Assembly: GCA_001642005.1 (NCBI GenBank)
Contig: LWCA01000021.1
Location: 1 to 64,000 of the forward strand
Reading direction: 5' to 3'
DNA from: Intoshia linei
Taxonomy: Eukaryota; Orthonectida; Rhopaluridae
Length of the DNA: 64,000 nt
Part shown: in pieces, positions 24,939 through 36,309 of the stretch
Layout of the letters: each line of letters opens with the position of its first letter
Numbering within the stretch: position 1 is the first letter of the stretch
Program-made: the position numbers and the translations under genes
The notes under the pieces: model-generated
What the model saw: the letters and a program-made list of their open reading frames with translations, nothing else
Database searches by the model: none
Told to the model about the DNA's origin: nothing

Positions 24939-25109
24939 TTGTGAATTGAATAACTTGTCAGATATTTTATACTATAAAGACACTGATTCTAAAATTCTCA
25001 AGGAAGCCGTGAAAGTATATAAAAAATTACAAAGAGAGTACTTGAAAATTATAAATCCAAAAAATAAACAAACATAAAAAAATGAAAAATTTAAATCTGT
25101 ACATACTTC

Positions 25110-25115
25110 AATAAA
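25110..25115 (+). terminator. Polyadenylation signal, XRRA1-like gene
   Basis: AATAAA occurs 172 nt past the XRRA1-like stop and just past the shifted-frame end at 25077. It lies about 40 nt from the V-ATPase C stop on the other strand, so the two convergent transcripts must nearly touch or overlap. Confidence 0.5.
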
Positions 25116-25153
25116 AAATTTAATAATAAAATACAAGTAAACAATTTAATATA

Positions 25154-27064
25154 TTAATATAAATTTGCAGCAAAAGGAATCATGACAAATGGATAAAATT
25201 TATCGTTATTCTGAACAAAATCAGTCATATGATCAATCTAAATAACATTAATATTTTATACAAATATAAATTACTTCATTTTCTTTGCAATTAACATCTT
25301 TGGATAAATGTTTATATTTCATATCTAAATATTCCAAAACCTTTTTTTCATAACGATGATTGTAAAAAATGGCCATGGATTGAAAATTTGATAAAAATCC
25401 ATACCTAGTTTAACATTTGTTAAAAGAATAAATATTAAAACCTCAAATGTGATTCGGTGTACAATTGTAATGAAATAACATTTAACCAGTCTATAGTAAG
25501 ATCACAGTAGTTTACTTGAAGCCATCGATAAAAAGGCATCTATTAAACACAATATAAATGTACAGAAAATATATTCCGAATTCCCAATATAATGTGTATC
25601 TAGCACCTAACCATCATTTGATGACAGTTGCAGTACATGATTTTCAACAAATTCAAACCACCCGTGAAATGTTTTATAAAAATTTTGAAATTAAACTTAC
25701 TGTCAATTTTTGCTTTTCTAACAGCAAAGTTTGTAATTCAGCAATTTCATTAATAGCAGCATCTTCATCGTAAACAAATTCTCGTGTAAAAAATCTATAT
25801 AAAGAAATAACTATAAATATCAGTACATACAATTTAAAATTTTTTAAATTACCTTAATTTCCGAGCCTCAGATTTAAATTCGTCGACGCATTTTTTAAAC
25901 AGAGTTACAGAGAAAATACTGTGTTCGTTATTTTCAATTAAACAACTAAAATTTAAATGGGGTACTTTTTAAAAAAATAATATAACAAGTTATTTATTAT
26001 TATTTGTTAACAATTAAAATTACGATGAGGATCGCGGAACAATCATTTTACACATTGTTTCGTAAACTTTAAACCACAAATCTTTATTGTTCCTAAAATG
26101 ACTTAACTTTTCAATTTCATTTCAAATTTATTTAAAAGATTTAAAAGGTAAAATCGCCAACCTCTGAACAACAACAAAGAGAGTAATCATAAAATCTGAA
26201 TTTTGAATCACATTTTCTGGTTTTACAATTCCATGTAAACTTCGCGTCATGAGGCTTCCACTAGTATAACAATTAACATTTATATAAAAAATAAAAAATT
26301 ACCTTTTTTTTCTATTTAGTGAGGTGTATAATGTTTTTAAAGAATGAAATTTTTGCTCCCGTTTTTTAAAATCGGCATGAATTTGATTGGAATGCTATAT
26401 CAGTTTAAATAAAAATATGAAAGAAAGCAAACATCTCTAAGTGAATGTATCATTGCATCGAGTGATTTTTTTATTGGATAACGTGAAGTGTCCCATTTGA
26501 AATTGGAAATATAATTCATAATGGAAGCTAAAGGTTAAAAATTATCAATTTCATTACCAAAAGACGATAAATAAACGATTAAAACTCTTTTCATGTAATT
26601 TTAAATGTAATAAGCGTTAAAAACTGTATAACCTCCATTAATTTTGTATTGATCCTTTTTTACGTCATTTACTTCTACCGATAATTCATCAATACATTTT
26701 ATAAATTCACTGTACAAACTAAACACAAATTATTTCAATAAGTTTCAATGAGTTAATGGCCAGTTTAGTTTTTTTATAAACCATCTAACATTGCTCAAAA
26801 ATATATTTAGAAAAATTACTTGTTGATAAATTTTGATAGGTTGCTTAATTCTTCTGAACTAGAAAGTAAAATATCCAGAGTGCTAGCCTAAACAAATGAT
26901 AAAAAAATTAAATTAAAACTTGCATTCATGGGAGGTGTATGAAAATGGCAACAAGTAATATCTCGGTTTATATTGTGGTATAATTTTTTAGTTAAATCGG
27001 CAATCATTATAGGAGAATCTACAGATTTGTCGGAAGGTATACTAATAAAGACACACTTGTCCAT
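25154..27064 (-). CDS. ATP6V1C: V-type proton ATPase subunit C (V1 sector)
   Basis: Subunit C links the V1 motor to the stator stalks of the vacuolar proton pump and controls its reversible assembly. Twelve exons on the minus strand: 27064-26924, 26887-26820, 26718-26633, 26527-26433, 26394-26303, 26260-26162, 26092-26024, 25945-25853, 25794-25701, 25539-25442, 25404-25275 and 25237-25154. All phases agree and the total is 383 codons with the stop, so 382 residues, the same length as the human protein. Conserved blocks in order: CVFISIPSDKS (N-terminus), STLDILLSSSEEL, FKWDTSRYPIKKSL, GSLMTRSLHGIV, VYETMCKMIVPRSS, VTLFKKCVDEF, FVYDEDAAINEIAEL, YRWLQVNYCD, RYGFLSNFQSM and FYPFVMIPF near the end. 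Intron 1 uses a GC donor (GCAAGT); the others are GT-AG. Introns are 36-161 nt. The gene appears complete and functional. Confidence 0.95.
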
Positions 27065-27155
27065 TTCAAGATATTTCTCAAATTTTTTAACAATATGAAT
27101 AAAACAGCCTATTTATTGATTTTATAATATATTAACTTGGTTACATCTTGGTTAC

Positions 27156-27802
27156 CTATTGCACAGCTATTTTGATTTTAAGACAAGAAATATCCGTTTT
27201 ACACCACACGCTATGTCGTAGTATATAATTCACCCAATTCAATACAGGCGTATATGACATAATTGGTAAATTTGAGGTTATTGCGCATTTTTTTTGGTAA
27301 ATCATTTCACTTTGGTTTAAAATTCAGAGTTAATCATCAATACATTATTCGATAAGAGAACATGAAATTTTTCAATTATTCTTGTGATAAAAATAAATTT
27401 TTCATATAATAATACTCCAAATAAATTTGAGCTAGAAACCTAATAATTACAACAATTATAAATAAGAAATATACTTTTAATACAAAATTTACAAATGAAA
27501 AGATTAACTTATTATATTTCTATAATTCATGGTGGCGTAAATATTAGGCATTTCATCAGTTTTGCTCAATTCTTGACCTAAATAATAGTAGAAATGTGTC
27601 AATTTAAATTGAATACGTGTTAAAATGTTGATTGATTTTTGAGTACGTTTTTCCAATTTATCAAGTTTTTTTTTTAAACATTTTTTAATATCCCATGCTT
27701 CATCATTACAAAGTAAATTATCGAAATTAATGTTCTTATTCCAATTTTTTAAAACATTATCAAAATACTGTACATCGTACATATCAAAGTCCAACACCTC
27801 AG
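27156..27802 (-). CDS. Unidentified coding exons upstream of V-ATPase C
   Basis: The main exon runs from an AG acceptor at about 27802 to about 27510 and reads YSEVLDFDMYDVQYFDNVLK, later CLKKKLDKLEKRTQKSINIL and LTHFYYYLGQEL, a helical, charged stretch. Further along the strand, two more open stretches look coding: one with LFGVLLYEKFIFITRIIEKF (about 27440-27330), and one with MIYQKKCAITSNLPIM and NYILRHSVWCKTDISCLKIK ending at a TAG at 27156. Exon phases between the three could not be reconciled, so one gene, two genes or a decaying gene are all possible. I recognise no family. The last stop is 92 nt before the V-ATPase C start codon on the same strand. Confidence 0.4.
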
Positions 27803-28128
27803 AGTAAACTAAATATACAATTATTAACCATTTTAATCACAACTAAATTATATATATATATTATATACGCATACGATGGATATGGTCCGGTATATATAGT
27901 CTCCGTGTCCAATGGACACTGTCCATACATCTCCAACATTCCGAAATGTTAAAAATTTTAATTTTAAAAACTCCCGATATAGATGATTGTCAAAAAATGT
28001 TTCAAGTGGACACTTCATTTGAATATTCTCATAAATTTTTATTATACAGTCGGATCTCGGTCTGTGGCATCATTTTTTGCAAAGTGTCCGAAAAGTAGAA
28101 GTTTTAGTAAATTATTTCAATATGTTGA

Positions 28129-28531
28129 TAGTCAAAATCTCATTTAACGAAAATATTAGAAATGTGCTGCTGCACACATGTCTTAAATTTATCAAAATTA
28201 TATTTAATATGAACAAATAATTAAACTTTTTATTATAATATCTTACATCATAATTTATTATAATTTTATATATATAAAAAGATTCTATGAATTCTTAAAA
28301 GAGACGATCTAATATTTAAAGCCATAACAATATTTAAAAAAATAAAATAATATTGAATTTACGCGTTCGTTAATCAAAAATTCGTTAAATACCAGATATT
28401 TAGGCATTTATATAGAAAATAAAATTTCGACATTCGTNTTCGTTAATCAAAAATTCGTTAAATACCAGATATTTAGGCGTTTATATAGAAAATAAAATTT
28501 CGACGTTCGTTAAATGAGATTTAGACTGTAT
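28129..28531. mobile_element. TIR element with internal tandem duplication
   Basis: AAATCTCATTTAACGAA near 28137 and its reverse complement TTCGTTAAATGAGATTT near 28508 form 17-bp inverted ends, followed on the right by AGACTGTA. The layout suggests a Tc1/mariner/pogo-like MITE that would use TA target sites; that class assignment is inference. It contains the 73-nt tandem duplication described separately. No ORF. Confidence 0.55.
28366..28511. repeat. Two 73-nt direct tandem repeats with one undetermined base
   Basis: Unit 1 (28366-28438) and unit 2 (28439-28511) start TTCGTTAATCAAAAATTCGT and differ at only a few positions (for example GGCATTTATA versus GGCGTTTATA). The only N in the window, at 28438, falls exactly at the junction, so the copy number may be an assembly compromise. 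Confidence 0.85.
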
Positions 28532-29150
28532 TATGTTTGTTGGTATTACAGTTCAATCCGATTTACGGTGGTATTTTCAGCGAAAGTCCGTAAATCAAAA
28601 TTTAAATAAAAATTATTTGACTAATATTGTAATAATCTCAGGTTTATTATGTTGTTTTTCCAAATTTTAAAAAACAGAAAATTAACCATAAAATTAAATG
28701 TACCAATATTTTTGCAATTAAAATTGCATGCATTTCATTTTTGAAAAATACTAAATAAATAATCCAACAAAATTAAATGAATTAAATTATTATCAAATTA
28801 AATATAGAAAATATACACGTATAACCAATACAAAATTTCAATAATTTAGAAATTTTATATTTTAAGTCATTTTTTATCTTTCAAAATACAGTATTAGAAA
28901 TTTCAAATTTTGTTTGATAAGTTGGTGGCACAATATTCTTGAAATAATAAATATAATGTAATCATTATAAAAATTATATTTACAAAAATTTTTAAAGACC
29001 AACGCATTATTTTAACATATATTGCTGACCTTGTTATAAATACTATAAAATGAATATAATACATAAAAACTACCCTAAAACGGGGTTGGGATATACAAAT
29101 AAATAAGTATATCAATTATAATTTAATTTTTTTAAAAAAGGTTTTTGAAG

Positions 29151-29474
29151 GTCTTTTCTCGATTATAAGAAGTCTGCTTATATTCGTCAGTAGAAGGAAA
29201 TGCTTATAATTAAAAACAAGCAGACTTGTAAGCAGACCTTAAAAAATATAAAAAATACACTAAGTTTTTTTCTAATTAGTACAAACTTATCAATTAGACA
29301 TTCTATTGTATGAAGGAAGTTATTTTTTAAAAATAAATTGATATGTTGTCCATTTCTTGTTTAAAGTTCTTTCTTTCGAATACAAACAGAAACTGCGTAT
29401 AATCAAATTTTAATTAGTTATAAATTTCACTGAAAATATGTATTTCAGGGGTATGTTTATAATCGAGAAAAGAC
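29151..29474. mobile_element. MITE with TIR GTCTTTTCTCGATTATAA
   Basis: GTCTTTTCTCGATTATAA at the left and TTATAATCGAGAAAAGAC at the right are perfect 18-bp inverted repeats 324 bp apart. Inside the left end is a second inverted pair around AAGTCTGCTTAT and CAGACTTGTAAGCAGACCTT. No ORF and no obvious target duplication beyond A+T-rich flanks. Confidence 0.7.
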
Positions 29475-29821
29475 AGTAGGGTTAACACTCGTTAACAATG
29501 TAAACGTTAATAAAAGTGATACCATTCTTCAAAGAAAGGTTTTCCATAACACAAGCTTGCAATTTTAAACATTTAGGTTTATAATTTCGAAATTTTATTT
29601 TTCTAAAAATGTACATAAAAATAATAAATACATACATTGTAGTCTGATTTCAATTTTACTAGTAAAATTCATCAGGTTTATGGATACGGTGATTTAGAGA
29701 TTGTCACATAAATTTATCTGCCAGAAATACAAAAATTGGAAATAAAAATTAGAATCTGGGATAGTGAAATATTATTATAAAAATGGAATCTCGAAAAAAG
29801 GTTACAAAAATTAAAATAGAT

Positions 29822-30090
29822 TATGGCAGGGGTTATCAACGTGGCTATATCGGCCAATTTTGACAATTATTTAATACTGGGACGATTTATTTTCAGAATA
29901 AACTCATTTTTAAATTGATATAATTTTCTTACATTTAATTTATTATAATTGTATACATTACATTAAACGTATAAAACTACAAGTTGTATTGTCAAGCATT
30001 TTTTGCTTGTTTTTAATAATTAAAGAGTCCATGATAAATGTTTTTGGAAGGGGCGATGGCTCAAAAAAGGTTGACTATCCCAGATTATAT
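29822..30090. mobile_element. Probable family B hAT MITE
   Basis: The right part GGGGCGATGGCTCAAAAAAG then GTTGACTATCCCAGA mirrors the family B end at 10325-10350 (GGGGGCGATAGTTCAAAAAAG, one base longer in the G run). The left part GGCAGGGGTTATCAACGTGG matches the CAGGGGTTCTCAAC-type start. The ends are approximate. Confidence 0.5.
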
Positions 30091-30356
30091 TATAAGTTTG
30101 ATCAACGTGACACATGTGATTCTAGGGGCTAACCATCTTAAATCATAAATATTTAAAAATCTAACCTTATCAACTTTTAATTAACTAATTAAACTATTTA
30201 ACATATAAAATATTAATTTTTTAACTTTTTCTTACATAATTATAATACACGCACAACTGAATCAAATCAAACCAAATCGCAGTGTTAGAGTTATAATGTT
30301 CTATTTGACTTTTTGACAAATATGATGTTTTTGATGAAAAATGTTGTAAATCATAT

Positions 30357-30651
30357 TCGGTCACACTAAACAGTGAATCACAATAAAAAAATTTATAAAT
30401 ACATGTATATTTATAAAATGTAGTGAATTTCAGTGAATCTTAGTTAATCACAGTTAAAAAATTTCTAAATAGTGAATCACGGTGAATCAACTAAAATCCC
30501 AAATCATGAATCACAGTTGATCAAAGAGATTTACCAAATCACAGTAAATATTTTAATGAAAATTTTCATTCAGTATTTGCCAGGGCATTGAAAAATTATA
30601 TTATTCTATGAAATTAATTTTTTTACTGTGATTCACTGTTTAGTGAGACCC
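30357..30651. mobile_element. MITE with perfect 8-bp duplication and internal repeats
   Basis: The inverted ends are GGTCACACTAAACAGTGAAT and, at the right, ATTCACTGTTTAGTGAGACC, continuing inward to about 35 bp of similarity. The element is flanked by AATCATAT on both sides (30349-30356 and 30652-30659), a perfect 8-bp target duplication. The interior repeats CAGTGAATCAC-like units several times in both orientations. Non-coding. Confidence 0.82.
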
Positions 30652-31263
30652 AATCATATCTTTTACATTTTACCAAAAAAATTAAGCTTGAAAACGTATT
30701 ATTGTATGATATAACGAACATTTACTGGTTCAATTACTAAATCTCGACTTAATAATTCCTTACAAAATTATCAAATTTCTATTAAAAATAACCTCACAGA
30801 TTCTAAAAAGAAAGATATTAAAATTATGTTAATCAAAATGGACAATGAGTAAAGAATTTTATCATTTATACATATAAATTGATAAAAATGTTAAATGTTA
30901 ACAGTTTCTATAGAATAATATTCTATTTGCAATTTTTTCAAATCAAATAGTTAGACAGATTGTTCCATTAGTAAAATTTAAGTTCTGAAAAACCCTTATA
31001 TTTTTATTTTTATCGTACAAAACTTTTCAATATACTTTAACAAATATTAGCAAACTAAATTGTATAATTAAATTTCAATATAAAAATATTTTAGGTAATA
31101 TAGTACTTTTAAACGAGTTATTATTATTGCAACATAATTTAATAGTTACAGCGTCTATAGTTATAATGTTAGCGTCTAAATTAATAGAAGTAGAATTTAT
31201 TTTATCTAAACATAACGTTATTTTTTATAAAACTAACTTTTAATTTATTGAATTAACCGTTAA

Positions 31264-31400
31264 TTTAACACTGCCTCAACAAAGCTTGATTAACCTGAGC
31301 TGGTCGTCCCCTTATTCTTTTGACATTCAATGGGAGAGCTTTCGACTCTAGAGGTACAATACACCCATCAATTCTTAATCGTATTTCTATACAGATAGAA
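31264..31400 (-). pseudogene. Possible transposon-derived coding fragment
   Basis: The minus strand is open and reads IRLRIDGCIVPLESKALPL followed by KRIRGRPAQVNQALLRQC and a stop. An RGRP motif before an alanine/leucine-rich tail occurs in several transposon-derived or zinc-finger proteins. The match is short, so no family is assigned. Confidence 0.25.
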
Positions 31401-31418
31401 TGTTTACACATTTAATTT

Positions 31419-31670
31419 TTACCCCAAAAGGGACATGTACGTCGTACACTTCGAAAACTTCCAATTTTCACGATCCAGCGATATTTTCCAAACAGAATTT
31501 AAACGTTTTCTCATATTATAAAAATTTTCAAAACTGTTTAATTCATTTTGTTTTTGTACCCATTGATACGCATCTGTCCAGTTTTTAGTACTTAATGTCG
31601 GGTCTGTCACATACAATTTTGGATTTGGATTGGAAGAATTTCGAGAAACTGACCATGTATGTATAAAATT
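31419..31670 (-). CDS. Unidentified exon, minus strand
   Basis: The open frame reads HTWSVSRNSSNPNPKLYVTD then STKNWTDAYQWVQKQNEL and SFENFYNMRKRL. The pattern W...NW...SFE.FY faintly recalls eIF4E-family cap-binding proteins of the 4EHP type, but the expected WED and GG.W motifs do not follow, so this is only a suggestion. Neither end could be joined in phase with the exon at 32183-32029. Confidence 0.3.
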   Translation of the reverse strand, partial: NFIHTWSVSRNSSNPNPKLYVTDPTLSTKNWTDAYQWVQKQNELNSFENFYNMRKRLNSVWKISLDRENWKFSKCTTYMSLLG

Positions 31671-32028
31671 TACTTAAAAATGCTAATACACAAAAAACGG
31701 CTTATGAGAAATGTTGATTTGTGGTGATGCACAGAAATTTATAAATTGATTCAAACGTTTCAAATATTAAAATTAGATGACACAATAATTATATTACACG
31801 CTTAAGTATTAAATTAGACGACCACAGTACTTATTAAATAATGTTAAATTAATTAAATTATGCGTTATAAATATTAAATTAGACGCTGAAACTATTAAAG
31901 TAGTCGGTGCATTAAATAGTATCCCTTTTAAACTTTAAATTCGATTTATGCAAAACTATGTTTATGCAAATAGAACATTATAACTAACACTGCGAAATAA
32001 AGTCTTTAAATTAATTTCAATAACATAC

Positions 32029-32183
32029 CCCACAAATAAATTAGCTGGTTTTTTATCGGTTTCTTTTTCCGTATCATCCTCAATTTCCGGTTTAATTTGA
32101 ATTATATCTTTGTCTTGTGCATTTTCTTTCATTTGCGGGCTTTCTACTTTCATATTATTTAATTCATCCGCTTTTTCGACCAT
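32029..32183 (-). CDS. Candidate first exon of an unidentified gene
   Basis: It opens with ATG at 32183 and reads MVEKADELNNMKVESPQMKE, then an acidic/lysine-rich stretch and KKPANLFVG, ending at a GT donor (GTATGT) in phase 2. The composition and donor look like a real, disordered N-terminus. The 3' partner exon is not certain; the open exon at 31419-31670 is the nearest candidate but is out of phase. Confidence 0.4.
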
Positions 32184-32639
32184 AATAAATAGATATAAAT
32201 TTTATAATAATAATATAACTTTATTAATTTCATGTGTTATTTGTATTCGTGGAGAAATGTTTTTTACTTTATTTTTGAAAAATAAAAGATAAAGTCTTGG
32301 ATTATTTAAAAAAGTCTTAATCAATAGAGACTTTCCAATTAACACCATATGTATATTATCTATTTCATACGCATTAGTTACAAATATATAAATGTTAACA
32401 AATGTGAAATTTTACTACGCGCATATTTAATATCAATCCTACAATTTCCAAAAAAATGAGGATTGAAACTTATATATTTGAAATACAGAAATCTGAGTTT
32501 CAGTTTCATAAGTTGATTTTATCTATTTTTACCTGATTTCTACGCATTGGCAAAAATTTAGCTGAAAATATAAATGTAATTATAATAAATTCTCGTTTTA
32601 GACTAAAATTTAGTACAAACCGATTTTAAATTTTTTGAA

Positions 32640-34345
32640 AATGAATACATGTGTATTTAAGAATGAAAAATTGCATAAAAGAGAAAAAAAATCTAAAGGA
32701 ATGAATTTATAAGATTTCCACCCATATCTCTTTATTCAAAATGTGTAGACGTTCAATGCACATTTTTTTTAAAGATACATACTTTTTCATGTATAGTACT
32801 AATCCAAACATTTGAAAAATTTTGGTTGATAATGTATTAAAAATTATTTTTCACTTGTAATGCATAGATTTCTGGAGTTGAAATTTTGTATTTATATCAA
32901 GAGAATTTATATCACGCGAATAAGCTGTATCAGATATATAATAATCTTTTTTTAATAATAAAAAATAATTTTTTTTTAATTGTAGGACCGTTAATTATTT
33001 CAAATTTATTGTTTTAATCTCGATTTTAATTAATTTTAAAATAATTTCGAAAAAAATGAATACTAAAGTAGTTTTTTGATCGTGAATGCGTCAGTTTGTC
33101 AGATTGAAATTTTTTGTCTGTTAACTGGATATAACCATAATATAGTGGTCATGTTTCGAGCGAGACTGTAGTAATATTTGATATTACAAATTCTTACTGA
33201 AATTAGTACTGAAATAATGACATAAAATTTAAAATCAAAAAAATTCAATCGAAATGTCTGATATACATTTTGTCGAATTTTAATTTAGTTAAAATAAAAA
33301 AAAATCAATTTTATTTTTTATTTATACTAACTCGAAGATATTGACATTTCAGTTGGGTACAATATAGCCAAATACATTTTGACACAATTAGTTTGTAGAA
33401 TTCTTTAGTTTAATATCAATTATTTACATACAAATTATAAAATAACTAAATATCCTGATCAATCTAGATTTAATCTATGTATTATGTATATAGATCTGAT
33501 CGATAGGCTTTTAGTGCAGATCAGTGTTTATCAACTTATTGGAAAAAAGTTTTTCAGTACAAAATAAATCTGATGTAACTGGCTAATAAGTGAAATGGTA
33601 TAAAACTCGATTACAATTTTTCGGTGGGCGGTGGTTCATAACACTGGTCCATTTGTAATATAAAAATGATATTAACAAAGTTTTTATAGTTTCGTTGTTT
33701 AGTTTCTTATTTATATTTGAATGTTAATAAAAATTTTGTGAAAATGAAAATTTAAAAATTGCGAAGGAATGAATTATATAGATTTTCACCCATATGTTTT
33801 TATTGGAAATATGTAGACGTACAATGCACATTTTTTGAAAATTGTAGGATCAATATTTACATTTTCAATTTTTAATATTTCAATTTTTTGTTTTAAAAAA
33901 ATATTTCGGAAAAAAATATATGAATACTAAAATGCTTTTTTGACCGTGAAGTCGTCACTTATTCGGATTGAAATTTTCTGTGTGTGTTAACAGGATACAA
34001 CTGTAAAACTTGTAAATTTTTTGAAATTTTAAGGCTGTTTTCATTAAAAAAAGAAAGGTAATTTGTGGTTTTGGCCCTGAAGATATAATTTTTTTAAATT
34101 TAAATTTATGGTAGTGTTTATGATTTTAAAATTCGTATCAGCGTATATATTTTTTTAAATTTTCCAACTCGTTTGATTTTCAAAAAGAGGGACAACTGGG
34201 GTTTTTGACCCGTAAGATGTGGAATTGGGAGGTTGAAATTTATTTATTACACGTCCCGAAAAAAAATGTAATTAAAATGTGGTCTTTAAAAAATTCTAAG
34301 ACGGGTAGTTATTTAAATAAAGCATAACACACACAAACAAAAATC
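32640..34345. repeat. Repeat cluster containing the second full R1 copy
   Basis: About 33895-34345 repeats 1-500 at high identity. Just before it, 32700-32790 and 33757-33850 share a segment with TGTAGACGTTCAATGCACAT or TGTAGACGTACAATGCACAT, also present near 36390-36410. The arrangement (accretion of related segments in both orientations) suggests repeated insertion of one non-autonomous family. No ORF of note. Confidence 0.7.
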
Positions 34346-36309
34346 GCGTAGCATATTATAATTAGGATATTTACATATTACACACCATTTACATTTTTGT
34401 AGTTAGATTTGCATTTTTAAATTTACATTGAAAATTAGTTCTATACCTTGAAATACATATTGTACTACATTTTTGTTAAGAAAATTAAAAATTTGTCTAT
34501 TTTTCGATAAAGATTTCGCAGATTGCAATAAATTCTCTTATACCCTTTGTAAGATCCACTAATCTACTTTAATTCAATTGAGAAATGTACTATAACTAAC
34601 CGAACTGATTCCACATCTTGTCTTTTCACTTCTTCGTATCTAATCCAGGTGTGTGATACCCTTACAATTTCTACAGTTTACAGTTTTTTAACCAAAAAAA
34701 TTGTTCTAACTGTGAAATTTTTTTTAAAACATGTTTTCGTTTTGAGTAACTTGTGGACCTAAGTTGAAAAAACTGCTTTAAGAATTTATTATTTTAGTTT
34801 TAAAGAATATATGAAATTTATTTGCCCCCATTTTCATAATAAATTTTATATTTACAACTGTTAATAAAACAAACAATATAGCATAAAGCAAACATTCTCA
34901 AATAGAATTTTTCAAAATGGTTTATTTCCCATTGTATTAATGTTAAAATAAATATATCGATAAAGGTAATTTATAATACAGGGTATTTAAACTAGATATC
35001 ATTGTCCGTAAACAATTTGGATGATTTATCAAATTTTGTTTATATACGGTATTTTAATTAATGTTGGAATGTTATCTCTAACATGTAATGTTTTAACATG
35101 TTTATTTTTTAATTTATATTTTGTTAAGTTTTAAAAGTGATTTGTCACTTATACATGACCTTAAGTTAAGACTATGTAGCATTTAAGCAGTTTTTAATGG
35201 TGTCATTAAACACACAATACATGAAAATGTGTGCAATATTTGATGTAAATTGAGGAATGTAAACAGATAGTATTCTAATAGTTTCTTTGGCTAATTTTTT
35301 GAAATGTCAAGATTCTAGATGGATCAATGTAACCGTGAGATCAAAGCAACGTTCTGGATAAAAGAGGTAGTAAATTTGAAACGTACATCAATGTTGACAT
35401 AAGTTTGATTAAAGGCAAATATTTTCAATTTTATTTTTTATATATATATTTTTTATCAAAAAAGAGTTTTCTTCGTTTAGAATTCGAATATGAATATAAA
35501 ATCTTGACAATTATTCTTTCGTAATTAAAACACAATACATAATAATTGATAATTATTGTCGCTGAATTTACCATTAAATAACTGTTGGTTTTCAACACTT
35601 CTATATATGTACCGAAAATTGAGTTATTTATAAGGTTTAATACTTAAAGAAGGATAGAGAAACCGCTGCCGACTCAAGATTTTAGAAAATTGTGTTAAAT
35701 ATTGATTAATAAATAATTAAAATCTATATTTTTGTTTATAATAGTGGTTCCCGATTAAAATAGTGTACGGACCTAATTTCAAAATATTTATATTTTTGAC
35801 CCCAAAGGCAACATTCAATAAAAAACATTTATGAAAAAATTAAAGGTTTTTCTCTTAAGATTTGTTAAAATCGTGTTTTTCGATAAAATTTTGGAGAAAG
35901 AGAATTTTTTGATTATGGTTTAAAATTCCAATTGAATTTTTTATTTCGGGTTTTAAACTAGAAGTTGTTGCTCATAAGATTTGGTAAAATCTGATTATTC
36001 AAAAAAATATTGGAAAAAGAGGATATTTCCCTTAAGCGTTAGTATAATTGCATTTTTATTTTAAGGTTGGAATAAGAGGTTTTGTCTCATTAAATTTGGT
36101 AAAGTCGTGTTTTTCAAAAAAATATTGGAAAGAGAGGATTTTGTATTTTTGATGGTTGATTAAGTCGATTTTTCCCTGAGATTTTTTATTTGGTTTTATT
36201 TATTAAATGGTATTTTTTATGGTGTGATAAAATAGCATTTTTGAAATAATAATGTAGCGGTCGTCTAGAATTTTAAACTTTAACGTTAAATTTTAAACAA
36301 AATTTTTTG

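Noticed and set aside
28903..29115. Minus-strand ORF with several hydrophobic stretches
   Set aside because: The composition is what A+T-rich DNA gives by chance; no acceptor or donor in phase, no neighbour exon and no motif.
31400..31588. Plus-strand ORF opposite the unidentified exon at 31419-31670
   Set aside because: The minus-strand frame has the more protein-like composition (Trp, Asn, charged residues); the plus-strand reading is its shadow.
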